This document shows, piece by piece, positions 21,854 to 32,834 of a stretch of 64,000 nt of DNA. The notes under the pieces are model-generated. The model saw nothing but the letters and a program-made list of their open reading frames with translations. It did no database searches and had not been told where the DNA came from. The position numbers were made by a program, and so were the translations under genes. Position 1 is the stretch's first letter. Each line of letters starts with the position of its first letter. The stretch spans positions 4,464,001 to 4,528,000 of the forward strand of contig NC_016460.1 in NCBI RefSeq assembly GCF_000226115.1, written 5' to 3'. The stretch comes from Thermothielavioides terrestris NRRL 8126. Lineage: Eukaryota; Ascomycota; Sordariomycetes; Sordariales; Chaetomiaceae.

Positions 21854-24800
21854 TTAATTCGAGTCGCCGGCGGCGAGCGTCTCCGGGTTCATCGAATTCC
21901 ATTTGAGGTCGATCCACTCGCTGCATCGCCCGAACCCCCTCGTCAGCAACCGCATTGAATTCAGGGGGGGCAAAACGGACCACCACCAGAACGCTCCGAC
22001 AGGTTCCAGACCGAGAAAAATCCAAAAAATTGAGGGTAGGGTGAAAAGGGAGAAAAAAAAAAAAAAAAAAAATTGAAACTGACCTGGTCTTCTCAACCAC
22101 CCAAACCTGCTTCCGCCGCAGGAAGCTCAGGAACCGCCGCTTGGTGCGCTCGCGCTTGAACTGCGCCATGATGTCGCCGCGCGGGTGCAGGTCGCGCCCG
22201 TCGCGGCCGTCCTTGTGCACGATGGCCACCCGGGTGCTGCCCCGGGCGAAGGCGACCTGCAGGATGTCGGACAGCTTGAGGTGGAAGTTGTACGGCTCCT
22301 TGAAGACGGACCACTTGACCGGCTTGACCGACCGCAGCACCTGATGCTCGATCAGGTCCGGGTCCTCCGGGTCCACCCAGTGCCAGTACTGCGTCACGCC
22401 CACGTTGCTGGCGAACGTGCGTGTCTTGACCTGGTGCAGCCGCCTGTCCCGGTTTAAAAAGGTCAGTTATCTCTCTACTCACTTTCGATCGGGACGTTTT
22501 GGGGGGGTGGCTGCTTGGGCGCAAAGAAGCAGTTCCCCCGTGAAAGGGGGGTAGCTAAAAAGCAACTACACGCCGTGAATGACAAGAGAAGGAACCACAC
22601 GTGGTCTGAACGTACCAGTCGATCGGGTGTAGCCTGTCACGGCTGATCGAGTCGGTCGACGTGTAGCCGTCGTAGGCGAGCTTTTCTTCCATGGCGCGCT
22701 CCTGCGCTGCCGTCCACTGCGACGACGGATGATCGGTTGACTTCCGCGAATTCCTGTACATCGCCGACACGTCCCAGGCGAGGTCTCCTTCGGTCGCGCG
22801 CTCCTGCGCCGCTGCCGTTGACCGTGACGGCGCCGGGCTGGGGAGCACAATGCGCGGCTTCTTCTGCACCGCCGACGTCAGCTCGCCGCCGGACTGCCCC
22901 TGGCTTGTCGTAATCTTGATCTTCTTAGGCTTGGGTTGGGGCGTCAACCCTGCAGCTGGCGCTCCTGCCAGTGCTGCCGATGACCCTGACGACGCCTTAA
23001 TCTTGCTCGGCGTTGACTGAGGCGTCGCGTGCGGCTCCTTGCGCTTCAGCGACCGCGGCGCCGACTTCTTCCCACTGCTCTTGGGGTTTGCCGAGTCGTC
23101 CTTCTTCGTCGCCCCCGCAGGAGGGCGGCCGACGCGGGCGAAACCTTTCTTGGCACGGAGCTGCACCAACTTGCCGTCGTGGTAAGCCTTTTCGAGCCAG
23201 GCGGCCACGCTGAACTTGTCGCCTCGCTCTAAGGAGACCTCGTGTAGCCGGTGACGTAGCCACTCAGATGGTTTAATGTCAAGGTCCATCTTGGGAAGCT
23301 CCTCAAGTAAGAGCTGCGCTAGACGGTAGAGGGTGTCGTAGTGGATCAGTCTAGGGGTAATATACTCCTTGGCGACTAGCTGGTACGGGTGCAGATCACC
23401 CTCCTGCAGGAACTTGAGGATAGTTCGGCCTCGCTTCGCGTCCCGATTAGCCAGGTGCTTGTCCGGGTGCGTAGAGCCTGACTGTTCGAGCTGCTCGTAC
23501 TTGGCCTGGTACTTCTGGCGGATTGGCTCCACGAGCTTCTCGATTGGCTCCCAGTCTGGCTCCCAGTACGGGTGGTCTGGCGTGATTTTGACAAGGGGTA
23601 CACCGCGCATGAGCGGAGGATCTGTGAACACGACGCCGTCGTCGCGAAGGCAGAGCACCTCCTTGTTGATTTCCGGCAGCGGTTCGTCCGCTTGGAAAGA
23701 GACATTGGAAGGGGTCGACGGTTGAGCGGCGGGGGTTTTTCGTGTTGTCGGGAGCGATTTGCGCGCTTTCTTGGTTTCCTTGGCACCTTCGCGGTCCTGG
23801 CGAGCCGTGACGTCCGCTTGGATGCCGCCTCCCAATTCCCTCGACGGTGTGCCGTTGATGGGAGTGAAGTTGCCGCTCACTGCGCGTGCCTTGTCGGGAG
23901 ACTTTCCCGGAGTCTCGGCATGCGACTTTGCTGGGTGGCTATGGCGGGAAGTGGGCTGCCGTTGCAAGGCGGCGCCATAGCACCGGCGCTTGTTCCACTC
24001 GCAGTTGCCGCAACGGCTGAATTCGGGATCGTCAACCATCACGCAACCCTGGAAGAAGCCGTGGTTGACAGAGCAGTCCGCGCAGGGCCGCTCTTGCAGC
24101 TGCCCCGTAGCCTGGATGAACAGGCTCAAGAGTTTGAAGGCCCTCACGTCGACACTCTGAGGGCGGGGGACGGCGTTGAGGTCGTCGATGGTGAACTTCC
24201 GATTGGCGCGGATTTGGACTGGCCGTTGGACGTCGCGGAATCCAAGGCGGTCAAAGTAGTAGTTGTGCCCATCAGGGGGTTTCACCCGGCCTATCAAGTC
24301 GCCCGAGCCGCCCACGACCTCAATATCGCGCAACGCAACGTTAGGGGTCTCCGGGCTTGACGGGTGGCTTGGCTCTTTGGTGAAAGAGATGGGGACATCC
24401 AGGTCAGGAGTCGTGTTGCGGGAGCTCAGCTCGGACGATGACGAGGGAGACGCCCGTACGACGAGAGCAGTCGGCTCAACACGCTCGGGCGGCCCATTGT
24501 CATTGTTCAGATCGCCCGCCTCCGGTTCCTCGGCATCCGGCATCTCGGTATCCCCCTCTGCAGGGTTTGAAGTCTGCGTGCCAGGAGCATCAACGCCGCG
24601 CGATTCCGCCTTCTGTGCCAAGACGGGCTGCTGGGTGGCCTCGGGAGGGTTAGCTGCATGGTCGCCCGGTGGTGCTTGGCTAAGCGCCTCCGCTTGCCCA
24701 TCCGCTTGCCCGTCCGCTTGCCCGTCCGCTTGCCCGTCCGCTTGCCCATCAACTTGCCCATCGGCTTGCCCATCAGCTTGCCGCGATTCGACATCGGGTA

Positions 24801-25989
24801 CGCGATCGATCCCCGGCCCTCTCACGTCCTGAGGAAATTCGGGCCCTCCAATCACCGAGATGCCGTCGATCTTATCGTCGTCATCCATAGGCGCCATAGG
24901 TGCCACTGGGGCCACAGGTGTCACGGGTGTCACAGGCGCCACAGGTGCTGCAGGTGCCTCAGGTGCCGCAACCTCGGGCTCCGTGACTGGTGGCTGCTCT
25001 CCTTCTTGAGTGGACTCCTGAGCAGCCGTTGTGTCCGCCTCCGCGGGCTGAGATCCTTCCGCCTCGGGCTCTCGCGGCGGAAGTTGTTGCGCTTGCTCGT
25101 CGACAGCAGGCGGTTCGGGAGCGCCCTCATCGACAGCCTCATCCCGTGGTCGCAGGTCTTCGGCCGCCTTGTCCGCCGCCTGGGGCTCAGGCCCTTGGCG
25201 ATCATCTGCTGTTTCAGCGCTGGCCTTCTCGATGTCCTCAACCGCAACCGCAGGTTCAGCAATAGCGGTGTCCTCAACCGCAGGCTCAGCAATAGGTTCC
25301 TCCTGTGCTGGCTCATTGGCGGGCTGCCCTTCCTCCAGCTCAGCAGGGCGCTCACGCGCGCCTTCTCCGTTGTGGTGGTCCTCGGCGACCTCCCCAACAA
25401 CCGGGGCCTGCTCGTTATCGATAGGCTGCACTTCACAAACCGCCTTGGGCTCCATCCTATCCTCTGCCACCTCAGCTCCTTCTTGCCTACGAGGCTGCCC
25501 ATTACCACTAGCAGCAGGTACAGTAGTAGCAGGGACAGTAGTAGGAGCAGCAGCATGATTTGACTTCCCTACCGCGGCCCCCTCCCCTTGCTCCCCCTCC
25601 TCGCTGGCTAGATTCTGATACGCCAGCCCGCCCCGGCGGAAGGTGCGGAACCATAGGCGGCGCTCCTCGATCTCCCGGGCGCGCTCGCGGCGGCGCTCCT
25701 CGCGGATGGCCTCGACGTCACGCTCAAGCTTGGTGAGCTCGGCGCGGCCGGCCTCGTACTCGTCGCGCAGGGCCTCCAGGCGGCGCACCAGCTCGCGCTG
25801 GGCGATATAGTTCTCGATGAGGCGGGCCTTGAGCGCGCGGCTACGCGCGTTGAAGTCGGCCTCCAGCGTCGCGTCCTCCTGCTCGTGGTGCCGTTGCATC
25901 GACGTGAAGTAATTGCGCTCGATCTCGTCCCACGGGTCCTCGTCGGCGGCGACCGCTGCGGCTGTCGACGGCGTCGTCGCCGTCGCCAT
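21854..25989 (-). CDS. large DUF3716 zinc-finger-like protein with coiled coil and repeat-rich linker
   Basis: Three exons: complement(join(21854..21920,22084..22443,22616..25989)), 1266 aa from MATATTPSTAAAV. The N-terminal ~30-135 is a charged coiled coil (LEALRDEYEAGRAELTKLER). Residues ~140-600 are acidic, Pro/Glu/Ala rich and contain two DNA-encoded repeats: VTPVAPVAP (9 bp) and DGQA (12 bp, about 8 copies at 24690-24790). At ~634-670 lies the DUF3716 Cys motif: CADC..F..CVMVDD, then CGNCEWNKRRC. A C-terminal region follows (PYQLVAKEYITPRLIHYDTL; basic segments KKSAPRSLKRKEP, PKPKKIKIT). Intron 1 (172 nt) turns HPIDW into HPIDWRLHQVKTRTFASN; intron 2 (163 nt, with an internal T run) gives VVEKTSEWIDLKWNSMN. 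It is likely nuclear and DNA- or chromatin-associated; the function is unknown. Confidence 0.78.
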
Positions 25990-27916
25990 GGTGTCGAGAT
26001 GGTAGATTGGACAAGAGAGAGACCTGGACTTGGAGTGGGAGAGGGGCAATAGAGAACGAAAATGCGGGTGCTGGTTTGTGTGACAATGAGTGGGTGGCGT
26101 TGAAGGTACAGCTTTTGGATAATTGATATAGGGGAAGGTCTGCGATCGGTGGCAATCCGATGCTGCCTAGGTCGGCAAGATGCTGGACATGGGCGATATA
26201 GGTGTGATGCCCTCGGTGAGAAACCAAAGTCCTCGTGTCGTGCTGAGCGCGTTGGTCAGTTTTGCCTTCTTTTCTCCGGTTGTCAGAAAATACGAGAGAT
26301 GCATGGCTGAGGGGGGCAAGGAAATAGTAATCAAAACTGGTGCAGATGGAGCTTAATACGTGGGCTTACTTACGTGGGCAGTCCGTCGCAGCCTAGCTAG
26401 CGGCAAGTTCGCGTTGCTTTGAGGGAAAGCGCGACCAGAACTCCGCAGGCAAGGAGAGTTCCCTGGGAAGCATCTGGATCTTGTCAGAGAAGGCCTCGCG
26501 ATTGGAAAACACGTCGCCGGGCTCTGATCTGGGTGTCCGATCAGAGTAATCCAGCAAACATGGGGTCTCGACTGCGTGTGATGGCGATCGCTAGGGATAA
26601 TATTGGCTAACGCGAGGGGGGGCAGTGGCGCGCCTCGAGCCTCTGGCTAGCACGATCGCGTCAAACGTGGCCGCTTCTTTGATTCGACTGGAAAGTATCC
26701 AGGTGCGCAATCAAATGAGCGAGCACTCAAGCCCAAACCAAAAGACTGGCAGTGCTGAACCTATCCAGACGTACCTAGGTCACCACAGCGTAGCTGCCCA
26801 TGCGGCCTCGCGTGGAAGTGGGTTTGAAATGTTTCAGGTTCTCGCTTGGCAGGATTGCTCTGCACGCGATCATCAATCGAGGACGGCGCGCCGGTCAAGT
26901 ACCTAGGTAGTGTGATTCCACAGATAGGAGGGCGGAGGGGAATGGGGAGAAATTCCACAGATGGCGTCAAAAGTTCTGCGCGTGCACGCGCTAACTGATA
27001 AACTAGTGTAGTGTATGGAAGAGGAACTGACTGGGCTAGAGGGAAAGTGCTCCAGGGCTGAGATGCAAGTGGTCCGAAATGATCCGGTGGATCGGACGGT
27101 CGGTCTATTTGCAGCCCACACCACCGCCTAGATTGCCTCTCTCAGCCAGGTGGAAGGAGCTCGACATGGAAAAGCAAGGACCCTAAAATGAGCTCGGCAC
27201 AGGATCTCTTGGGTTCCATGGGAATAATGGCACAGAGATATCAGTTTCGCCGAGACCAACTAGGAATGCCCAGAAAGCTTGGCCCGAGAGCAACGAGCCA
27301 GCAACCAACAAAGGATTCTTCCCTTCATTTTTTGTTTTGTGTTCTTGTTGGTTGCACAGACATAGGTCACAGATACCTCATGCTGCACAGGAACAGGAGT
27401 GTGGACCATGCACGGAAAATAAATAGGAGTGCATCCCCAATGCGGAGCCACAAACGAATCAAAGTCAAACCCGCTGCTTTCTGCCACCGGCTCGCTCAGA
27501 TGTCGTCGAACTGCCGGCACCAGTGAGGATATTAAAAGTAGGCTAACTAATCCGCCGCGTATATGGCTGTAGGATGCACAACTAGGAGATGCACGCAAAG
27601 CAGTATTCACCATGCCCCAGGTTTTCATACCTCGCCAGCACCACGGCTCGCTGAACCCCATCCATTTCAAAGCCGCCCAACCCAGAACCGAGCCAACGCC
27701 AGAAAGGAAGCAGCCAACGCGCCGATGCTTGGTGAAACAAGAAAGAAAGAAAGAGAGAACGTCATCACATCCATGCATCGCATCGCATCGCGTCGCGTCG
27801 CATTCCTGCCACGGCCAACAGAATCTGCGGCACAGTGTTCGGCCCCCAACTCGTTTCCAAGCAAGCGGTTATCTCCAAGGGCCAAGTGAAGCAGGGTTGT
27901 GCTCGACGCGGGGTCA
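25990..27916. other. intergenic region
   Basis: This holds the promoter of the DUF3716 gene on the left and the CHS7 3' UTR on the right. I see no supported gene. A CATCG/CGTCG microsatellite lies about 27771-27800. Confidence 0.5.
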
Positions 27917-28984
27917 TCAGTACCGCGAATGCCTGTGCGGACTCGGCGAGTACGAGTTATCGTACGCGGTCGAATGGCCAAAGGGGTCGTCGTTGTAGAC
28001 GGTGGCGCGGCGGTCCTCCTCGGGCAGCAGGTCCTTGACCTCCCAATTGTTCAAGCGCGTGCCGACCGAGAACTCCAGGTCCTCCTTAGTGATCGAGTCC
28101 CAGTACTTGTACACCATCATGACCGCGAGCAGGTTGCACGTGGTGGCGAAGAAAAGCCCGTCCAGGTAGTGGCTAACAGCGTTGCAGATGGGCGTGCTGG
28201 CCGCGTACAGGATCACCTGGCCGACGACAAAGAAGAAGACGCCGAAGGCGATGTCGCCCAGCGGCCAGCGGTCCTGCAGCGTGCGCGTCACCAGCAAGAT
28301 CTGCAGCACCACGTATACCAGCAGCTGCACCGCGTTGAGCAGGTACAGCACCACGAAGAGACCGACCTGGTTGGTCGGGCCCAGGCCAGCCCACGACATG
28401 AAGGTCGCCAGCGCAACGAGGAACGAGATGACGAAGGCGGCGGCCGAGCAGAGCCGCAGCATCCAAAGCGAGAGCGGCGTGCCATCCTCGTACAGCTGGA
28501 AGCCGACGAAGCCGTTGACCAGCAGGCACGTCACCAGGGCCGACGTCAGCCCAGCCTGTACGGCGACAAAGTACGGGTAGGGCGCAGACCCGGGTGGTAT
28601 TACGCCGGCGTCGATGCAGAGCGACAGGAAGGTGAGGAGCATGTAGAGGTAGAAGAATGTCGTGATTTCCTTGCGGCCTGCGGAACTTCACATCAGCAAA
28701 TGCTCCTTCCCAAGCGCCTCTCCCTGTTGTCGTGCGGCTGCCTTACCGACTGCCGTAAACTTGCCGCGCACATGCAGGACCATGAAGACGGTCATGACAA
28801 GCGCGATTATGTGCATGGCGCTCGTGGCGCCCTGGAAGATGATGGTATTTGCCAGCTCAATGTTGCGCGCGTAGCAGTCTGGCTCTATCCCCACGCCGCT
28901 GGCGATCGACGTTATCGGGCCTATTGAGGAGCAGAGGGGCAGCGGCGCCATGTGGCAGATGCTGGTGAAGTCGCCGAAGCCCAT
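27917..28984 (-). CDS. CHS7: chitin synthase export chaperone Chs7
   Basis: Two exons: complement(join(27917..28677,28747..28984)), 332 aa. The start MGFGDFTSICHMAPLPLC is the family N-terminus, followed by the conserved CYARNIELANTIIFQGA. A 69-nt intron (GTAAGG..CCGCAG) lies within KFTAVG|RKEITTFFYLYM. About seven hydrophobic segments follow, including PYFVAVQAGLTSALVTCLLV, NGFVGFQLYEDG (very conserved), VGLFVVLYLLNAVQLLVYVV and LGDIAFGVFFFVVGQV. The C-terminal tail is cytosolic, hydrophilic and His/Ser/Tyr rich. Role: ER-resident chaperone needed for exit of Chs3-type chitin synthase from the endoplasmic reticulum, hence cell-wall chitin deposition. Confidence 0.95.
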
Positions 28985-30697
28985 GGTTGCCGAGTGGGAG
29001 GCCGGTCGGGCCCCTCCGTCGAGGTGTTCGTCAAGGAGTTGTGGGGAAACAGCGGGATTCGTGACGGTCGGCCGGACTCGAGAACGGTGTCGCTGCGGCC
29101 CCGTCGAGGGATGGGGGAATGGGAGGTCGGTCGAAGATGGAGCTCGGGTCTCGTTCTGGCAGTGCAGTAGGAATAAAGATGGGGGAGGGCGCGCAGAATC
29201 GGGATCGTCTCAGGGATTATTAGTCGGTCCGCCGTCGATGTCAGGCAAGCGCGATCGGACACTCGGGTCGGAGGGAGAGGGGGTTGCGTCGTTTGCGGAA
29301 AAAACCAGAAAATAAGTGTTACTGAGCGAGGGTGGTGTGGGAGAACGAAAGTGGGTGATACATCAACGAGCGGATTTAGAAAGACTTCGTCATGACTGGA
29401 GCTTGCGGGTATGTGGCCATGCCAGCCCTGCGGTTGCTCCGCCGTTGCTGTCGGTGGTTGCGCTGGGCGAAGCGTGGGCGACGAAGGGACTGCGTTGGTT
29501 GCTGTCGGAAAAGGAGAACAGCCCAGCGAAGACTCCCGCCTGATTTGCCTGGGTTGCCAGGGATTCCGAGCGCCCCACTTCCCTGACTTCGAATGTGTCT
29601 CGCCTAAATGGCCTGATGCGGCATGGCCGGCCGCCACCGGATTGGCTTGATTGATTATTGAATTTTGCGGATGCAGCCTGGAAAGCTCGCTGCTTCCAAG
29701 TTCGGGCCATTGGACCATCCAGAAAATGGCAAACTGCTGTCTGTTCGAGCAGGTTCACGTCTCACTCGGTTCGTTATTTGAAGCTCTCTAGCTTCTATTT
29801 GCAAGTTCCTCACGGTAATCTAGGCCCCTTCCGCTGCTGAAAAGACGCGCAGGAGGTGGTCCGACGATCAGCTGGGAACCCACCCCATGATGAACTTCAC
29901 TGACATTGCCATGCACGAGACCAACTACTGCAGGTCTGCAAACTGGAATTGCTTCAATCCCGTCCCGCGCCGGATGCGCCCCGCTGGCCCAGGTCATGAA
30001 GATTGCCGTCAACGGGTACGGCTGTACCGTGGATCAGGGTTGGAAGGGATGGGAAACGATGAACCTGAGAGGATGCCGAGTCAAACACAAATCTCGACTT
30101 GCACGGGAAGTCTTCGCCGCTGGTAACGTATATATGCCGGATGAGCGGCGCAAGGTGCTGTCTGAAATGTTCCTTCAGTTCATCCACACCGGAGAATGTG
30201 GGTTGTATCGGCTCCGTCTAGTCACGAAGTCGGCCTTCGCCTACCACAGAGATTAACAAGAGAACGCACACTCGCCCTTGTCACTGTTCCAGTTTCAGTC
30301 CAGCACCTCGACCTTTTGACTAGATGTTCTAAAAGTGTGTGGCTCAGTGCCAGCGCAAGATCTGGCAAATAGTACTCCTGTGGCACTGCCGGGCCGTTTA
30401 TGCTGCGGCGTCGCCCGACTGGGCTGCGTATGCATCCCCCCAAGACGTTTCTCTGGGCAGCAAGGCTCGGCGGCTATGTCAAGTATGTGGGAATTGAGCG
30501 TCTGAACTGCCCCAACGGCATAATGTCCGGCCTACCTACCTAGGCAGGTGAGTCTCGTTCTCTGGGCGTCTCCGCCCAAGAAGGAGTGCTTCAAGCTGCT
30601 CTCACCGCGCCCACGAACTGGGGTGGGTGTGTGCACTGGGACTCGGCGGCGCTGTACGACCAACAGCGAGAATCTTCTAGGCCGGTGGTTCGACCGG

Positions 30698-30758
<61 letters not shown>

Positions 30759-31019
30759 CTTTTCATAGATAGGACCAACAGGGGCTAGGGAGAAAAAAAG
30801 AGAGAGAGAGAGGGAGGGAGGGAGGGAGGGAGGGAGGGAGTTGGGGGGGGGATTCGCTATAAAGGAGAGCCTGCAAAAGCTAAGGACTAATTAATCGACT
30901 GCTATACTAGTGAGCGCTTTTTTCCTTCCTTCTTTCTTCCTTTTTTTTCCTTTTTTTTCCTTTTTTTTTTTTTTTTTTTGAGCACCTTACAGTAGCATTG
31001 ATGTTGATAAGATGACGCC
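28985..31019. other. intergenic region upstream of CHS7
   Basis: The left part is the CHS7 promoter. A 116-codon plus-strand frame from the ATG at 29906 to 30256 (MPCTRPTTAGLQTGIAS..) is open but matches nothing I recognise. The right end has extreme base-composition tracts, annotated separately. Confidence 0.45.
30701..30980. repeat. poly(T), polypurine (GGGA)n and polypyrimidine tracts
   Basis: There are 55 T at 30701-30755, then a purine strand from about 30789 to 30853 with (GA)n and (GGGA)n units and a G9 run, and then a pyrimidine strand from about 30919 to 30979 (TTCC and T runs). The GGGA repeats could form G-quadruplexes, and the mirror-like purine/pyrimidine blocks could form triplex DNA. 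They lie just upstream of the aldo-keto reductase relic. Confidence 0.8.
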
Positions 31020-31474
31020 AGCCACTGCATCAGCGGCAAGACGCCCATCGAGGACATCGTCGAGACAATGAAGGAGTTTGTCCTGTACGTGCTCCACTTT
31101 CACTGCCACCACCACCAATTTAATATTACGTGTCGGCCGCTGACTTCGAGCCGGGAGACTTCCGCCGGACTGTGCCGTGCTTCTCGCCCGAGAACTTCCC
31201 GCGCAGCTCACGTTGGCCTGGATGATGAGCCAGCTGGGGGTGTTCCCATCCTCGGGACAAAGACGGTGGCGTTTCTGGAGGAGACGTCGGCGTGAACGGC
31301 GTGTTTTCCGCCCTCAGACCCGACGAGGAAGCCGAGATCAGACGGGCGGTCGAGGCCGCCAAGGTGTTTGGCACACGGGATGCCGAGCATATGATGAGCG
31401 CACTGGTAGGGATACGCGCCGCCGAGGAGTTGAGCGGACGGTGGTATAACGGAAGAGCCGGTCGATCGCTTTAA
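31020..31474 (+). pseudogene. aldo-keto reductase remnant (yakC/AKR13-like)
   Basis: Plus-strand pieces in shifting frames match a fungal aldo/keto reductase in the right order: CISGKTPIEDIVETMKEFV (31026-31082), a gap corresponding to a missing ~half of the barrel, ADFEPGDFRRTVPCFSPENF (~31140-31200), QLTLAWMMSQLGVFPSSG then GTKTVAFLEETSA, and RPDEEAEIRRAVEAAKVFG with TRDAEHMMSAL (to ~31405). The family's 'R.TVPRFSPENF', 'GQLALAWL', 'PIPGT' and 'L..DE..EI' blocks are recognisable. At least two frameshifts, loss of the N-terminal catalytic half (Asp, Tyr, Lys, His tetrad) and of the central region leave no function. Confidence 0.8.
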
Positions 31475-31730
31475 GCCCCAAGGACGTGCTTGTTTGACAA
31501 TGCCATATCTCACAAGCAAACTCGTATTTTGGAGCAGACAGTCCGGTCAATGATCAGGGGTAGCTCGCATCGATGGGAGGGCTCCGCTGCGTGAGGGACC
31601 CACATCCCATAGACTACTATTCGGGAACGAATGGTTTATTTTACCTTCTTTTCACTGACCCTCTTCTGATCACGAGAGCTGGGAGCTCAAGTTACGCAGT
31701 GATGTTAGGCTAGACTGGCTTTCGTCAACA

Positions 31731-32197
31731 CAGCGGTCCGTGCGCCCCTACCAAAACCTCGCAAGGAGCATCACCACACCCCCAGCAAACATGTCGCCAC
31801 AAGAATCGCTTCAAATTGACGACGTTGCGAGTGCGATTAAAGATGTTGGAAAATGTAGATTGATTAAAACGTTGACCTCTTAAGAAAGCTTGAAAATGCT
31901 AGCCCCTAAGTATAGGAGATACTCGAGATTTATTAAGAGGTTATATAACATTTGTCTTATCGATAAGCTATCTTATCGATAAGATAATTTATCGATAAGA
32001 TGCCCCTTTCTTTCTTTGAATCCGTCTTTGCAAATGCCTTCCCCTCCCCCTGGTGAGCAACGTAGCAGTTAACCGTTTGGATCCTTTGAGCCTTTGGATC
32101 TGTCATCAATTCCTATCGCGATTCCTGTAGCAACACGTGAGCTTGGGGGTGTGGTGATGCTCCTTGCGAGGTTTTGGTGGGGGCGCACGGACCGCTG
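31731..32197. mobile_element. 467-bp fold-back element with ~95-bp inverted repeats
   Basis: Positions 31731-~31826 and the reverse complement of ~32103-32197 are nearly identical at the ends (CAGCGGTCCGTGCGCC, then ACCAAAACCTCGCAAGGAGC and ATCACCACACCCCC) and diverge inward, partly by transitions. The interior is AT-rich with three TTATCGATAA palindromes. In the left arm a short frame MSPQESLQIDDVASAIKDVG ends at a TAA after 30 codons and might be the start of a lost transposase, but this is speculative. The flanks share only CA. It is most likely a MITE or inverted 5' ends of a DNA transposon. Confidence 0.65.
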
Positions 32198-32834
32198 CAG
32201 GGTGTGTCGTATTTCTAAAAAATCTGTGTTGTTTTTTTAGGAGGGTCGCGAAGCAATCCGCCAATTGCCCTGCGAAGGAAATTGATACCCGGGAACTGAA
32301 TGATACCCTACAGGGGGTCAAGCATTTTCCCCGAGATATATTTCCCGAGATATAGAGGATACGAGATATAGAGGCTACGCGCTGAGTAATATCATTACCA
32401 ACAGAGTCGTAGTGTATTGCGTCTAGCTGATCATGACGTGGCCACGGCTTTGTTCTGGATCTGGTTTCATTGCTTTTGAGCACACTGCCATTGGCCGGGC
32501 GTGTCTCTCACCGGGCACGTTCTAAGAATCATGCCGTGATTACCACGTCATGGGCTGCCTTCGAGGGTCTTTATTCGGTTCTCGCTGGCAGGTGAGGGGA
32601 AGCTTACTCCGAGGAGACCAACGTTGAGCGGGTTGCTGATCGTGCCCATGCGTGTACAAACCTGCCGGTTAAATAAAGAGGGTTTGAGGCTCCTCGAGCC
32701 TGCCGCGTCCTGCTAGAATAGAGTGTCAAACAAGCCTTCGATCGTGCTGTTTGATGGATTCCATCCGCCGACAACTTCTGTAGCACCACTGAGCATCCCT
32801 GTACTGTACACGCACCACCGAACACAACACTACA
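32198..32834. other. ADH upstream region
   Basis: This holds the promoter of the alcohol dehydrogenase gene. Near 32332-32375 a short motif CGAGATATA is repeated three or four times. No gene is seen. Confidence 0.5.

Noticed and set aside
21393..22403. Separate small gene starting GVTQYWHWVDPED on the minus strand
   Set aside because: The first codon is GTG and not ATG, and splicing from the upstream DUF3716 exon joins in phase with good donor, branch site and acceptor, so it is the C-terminus of that gene.
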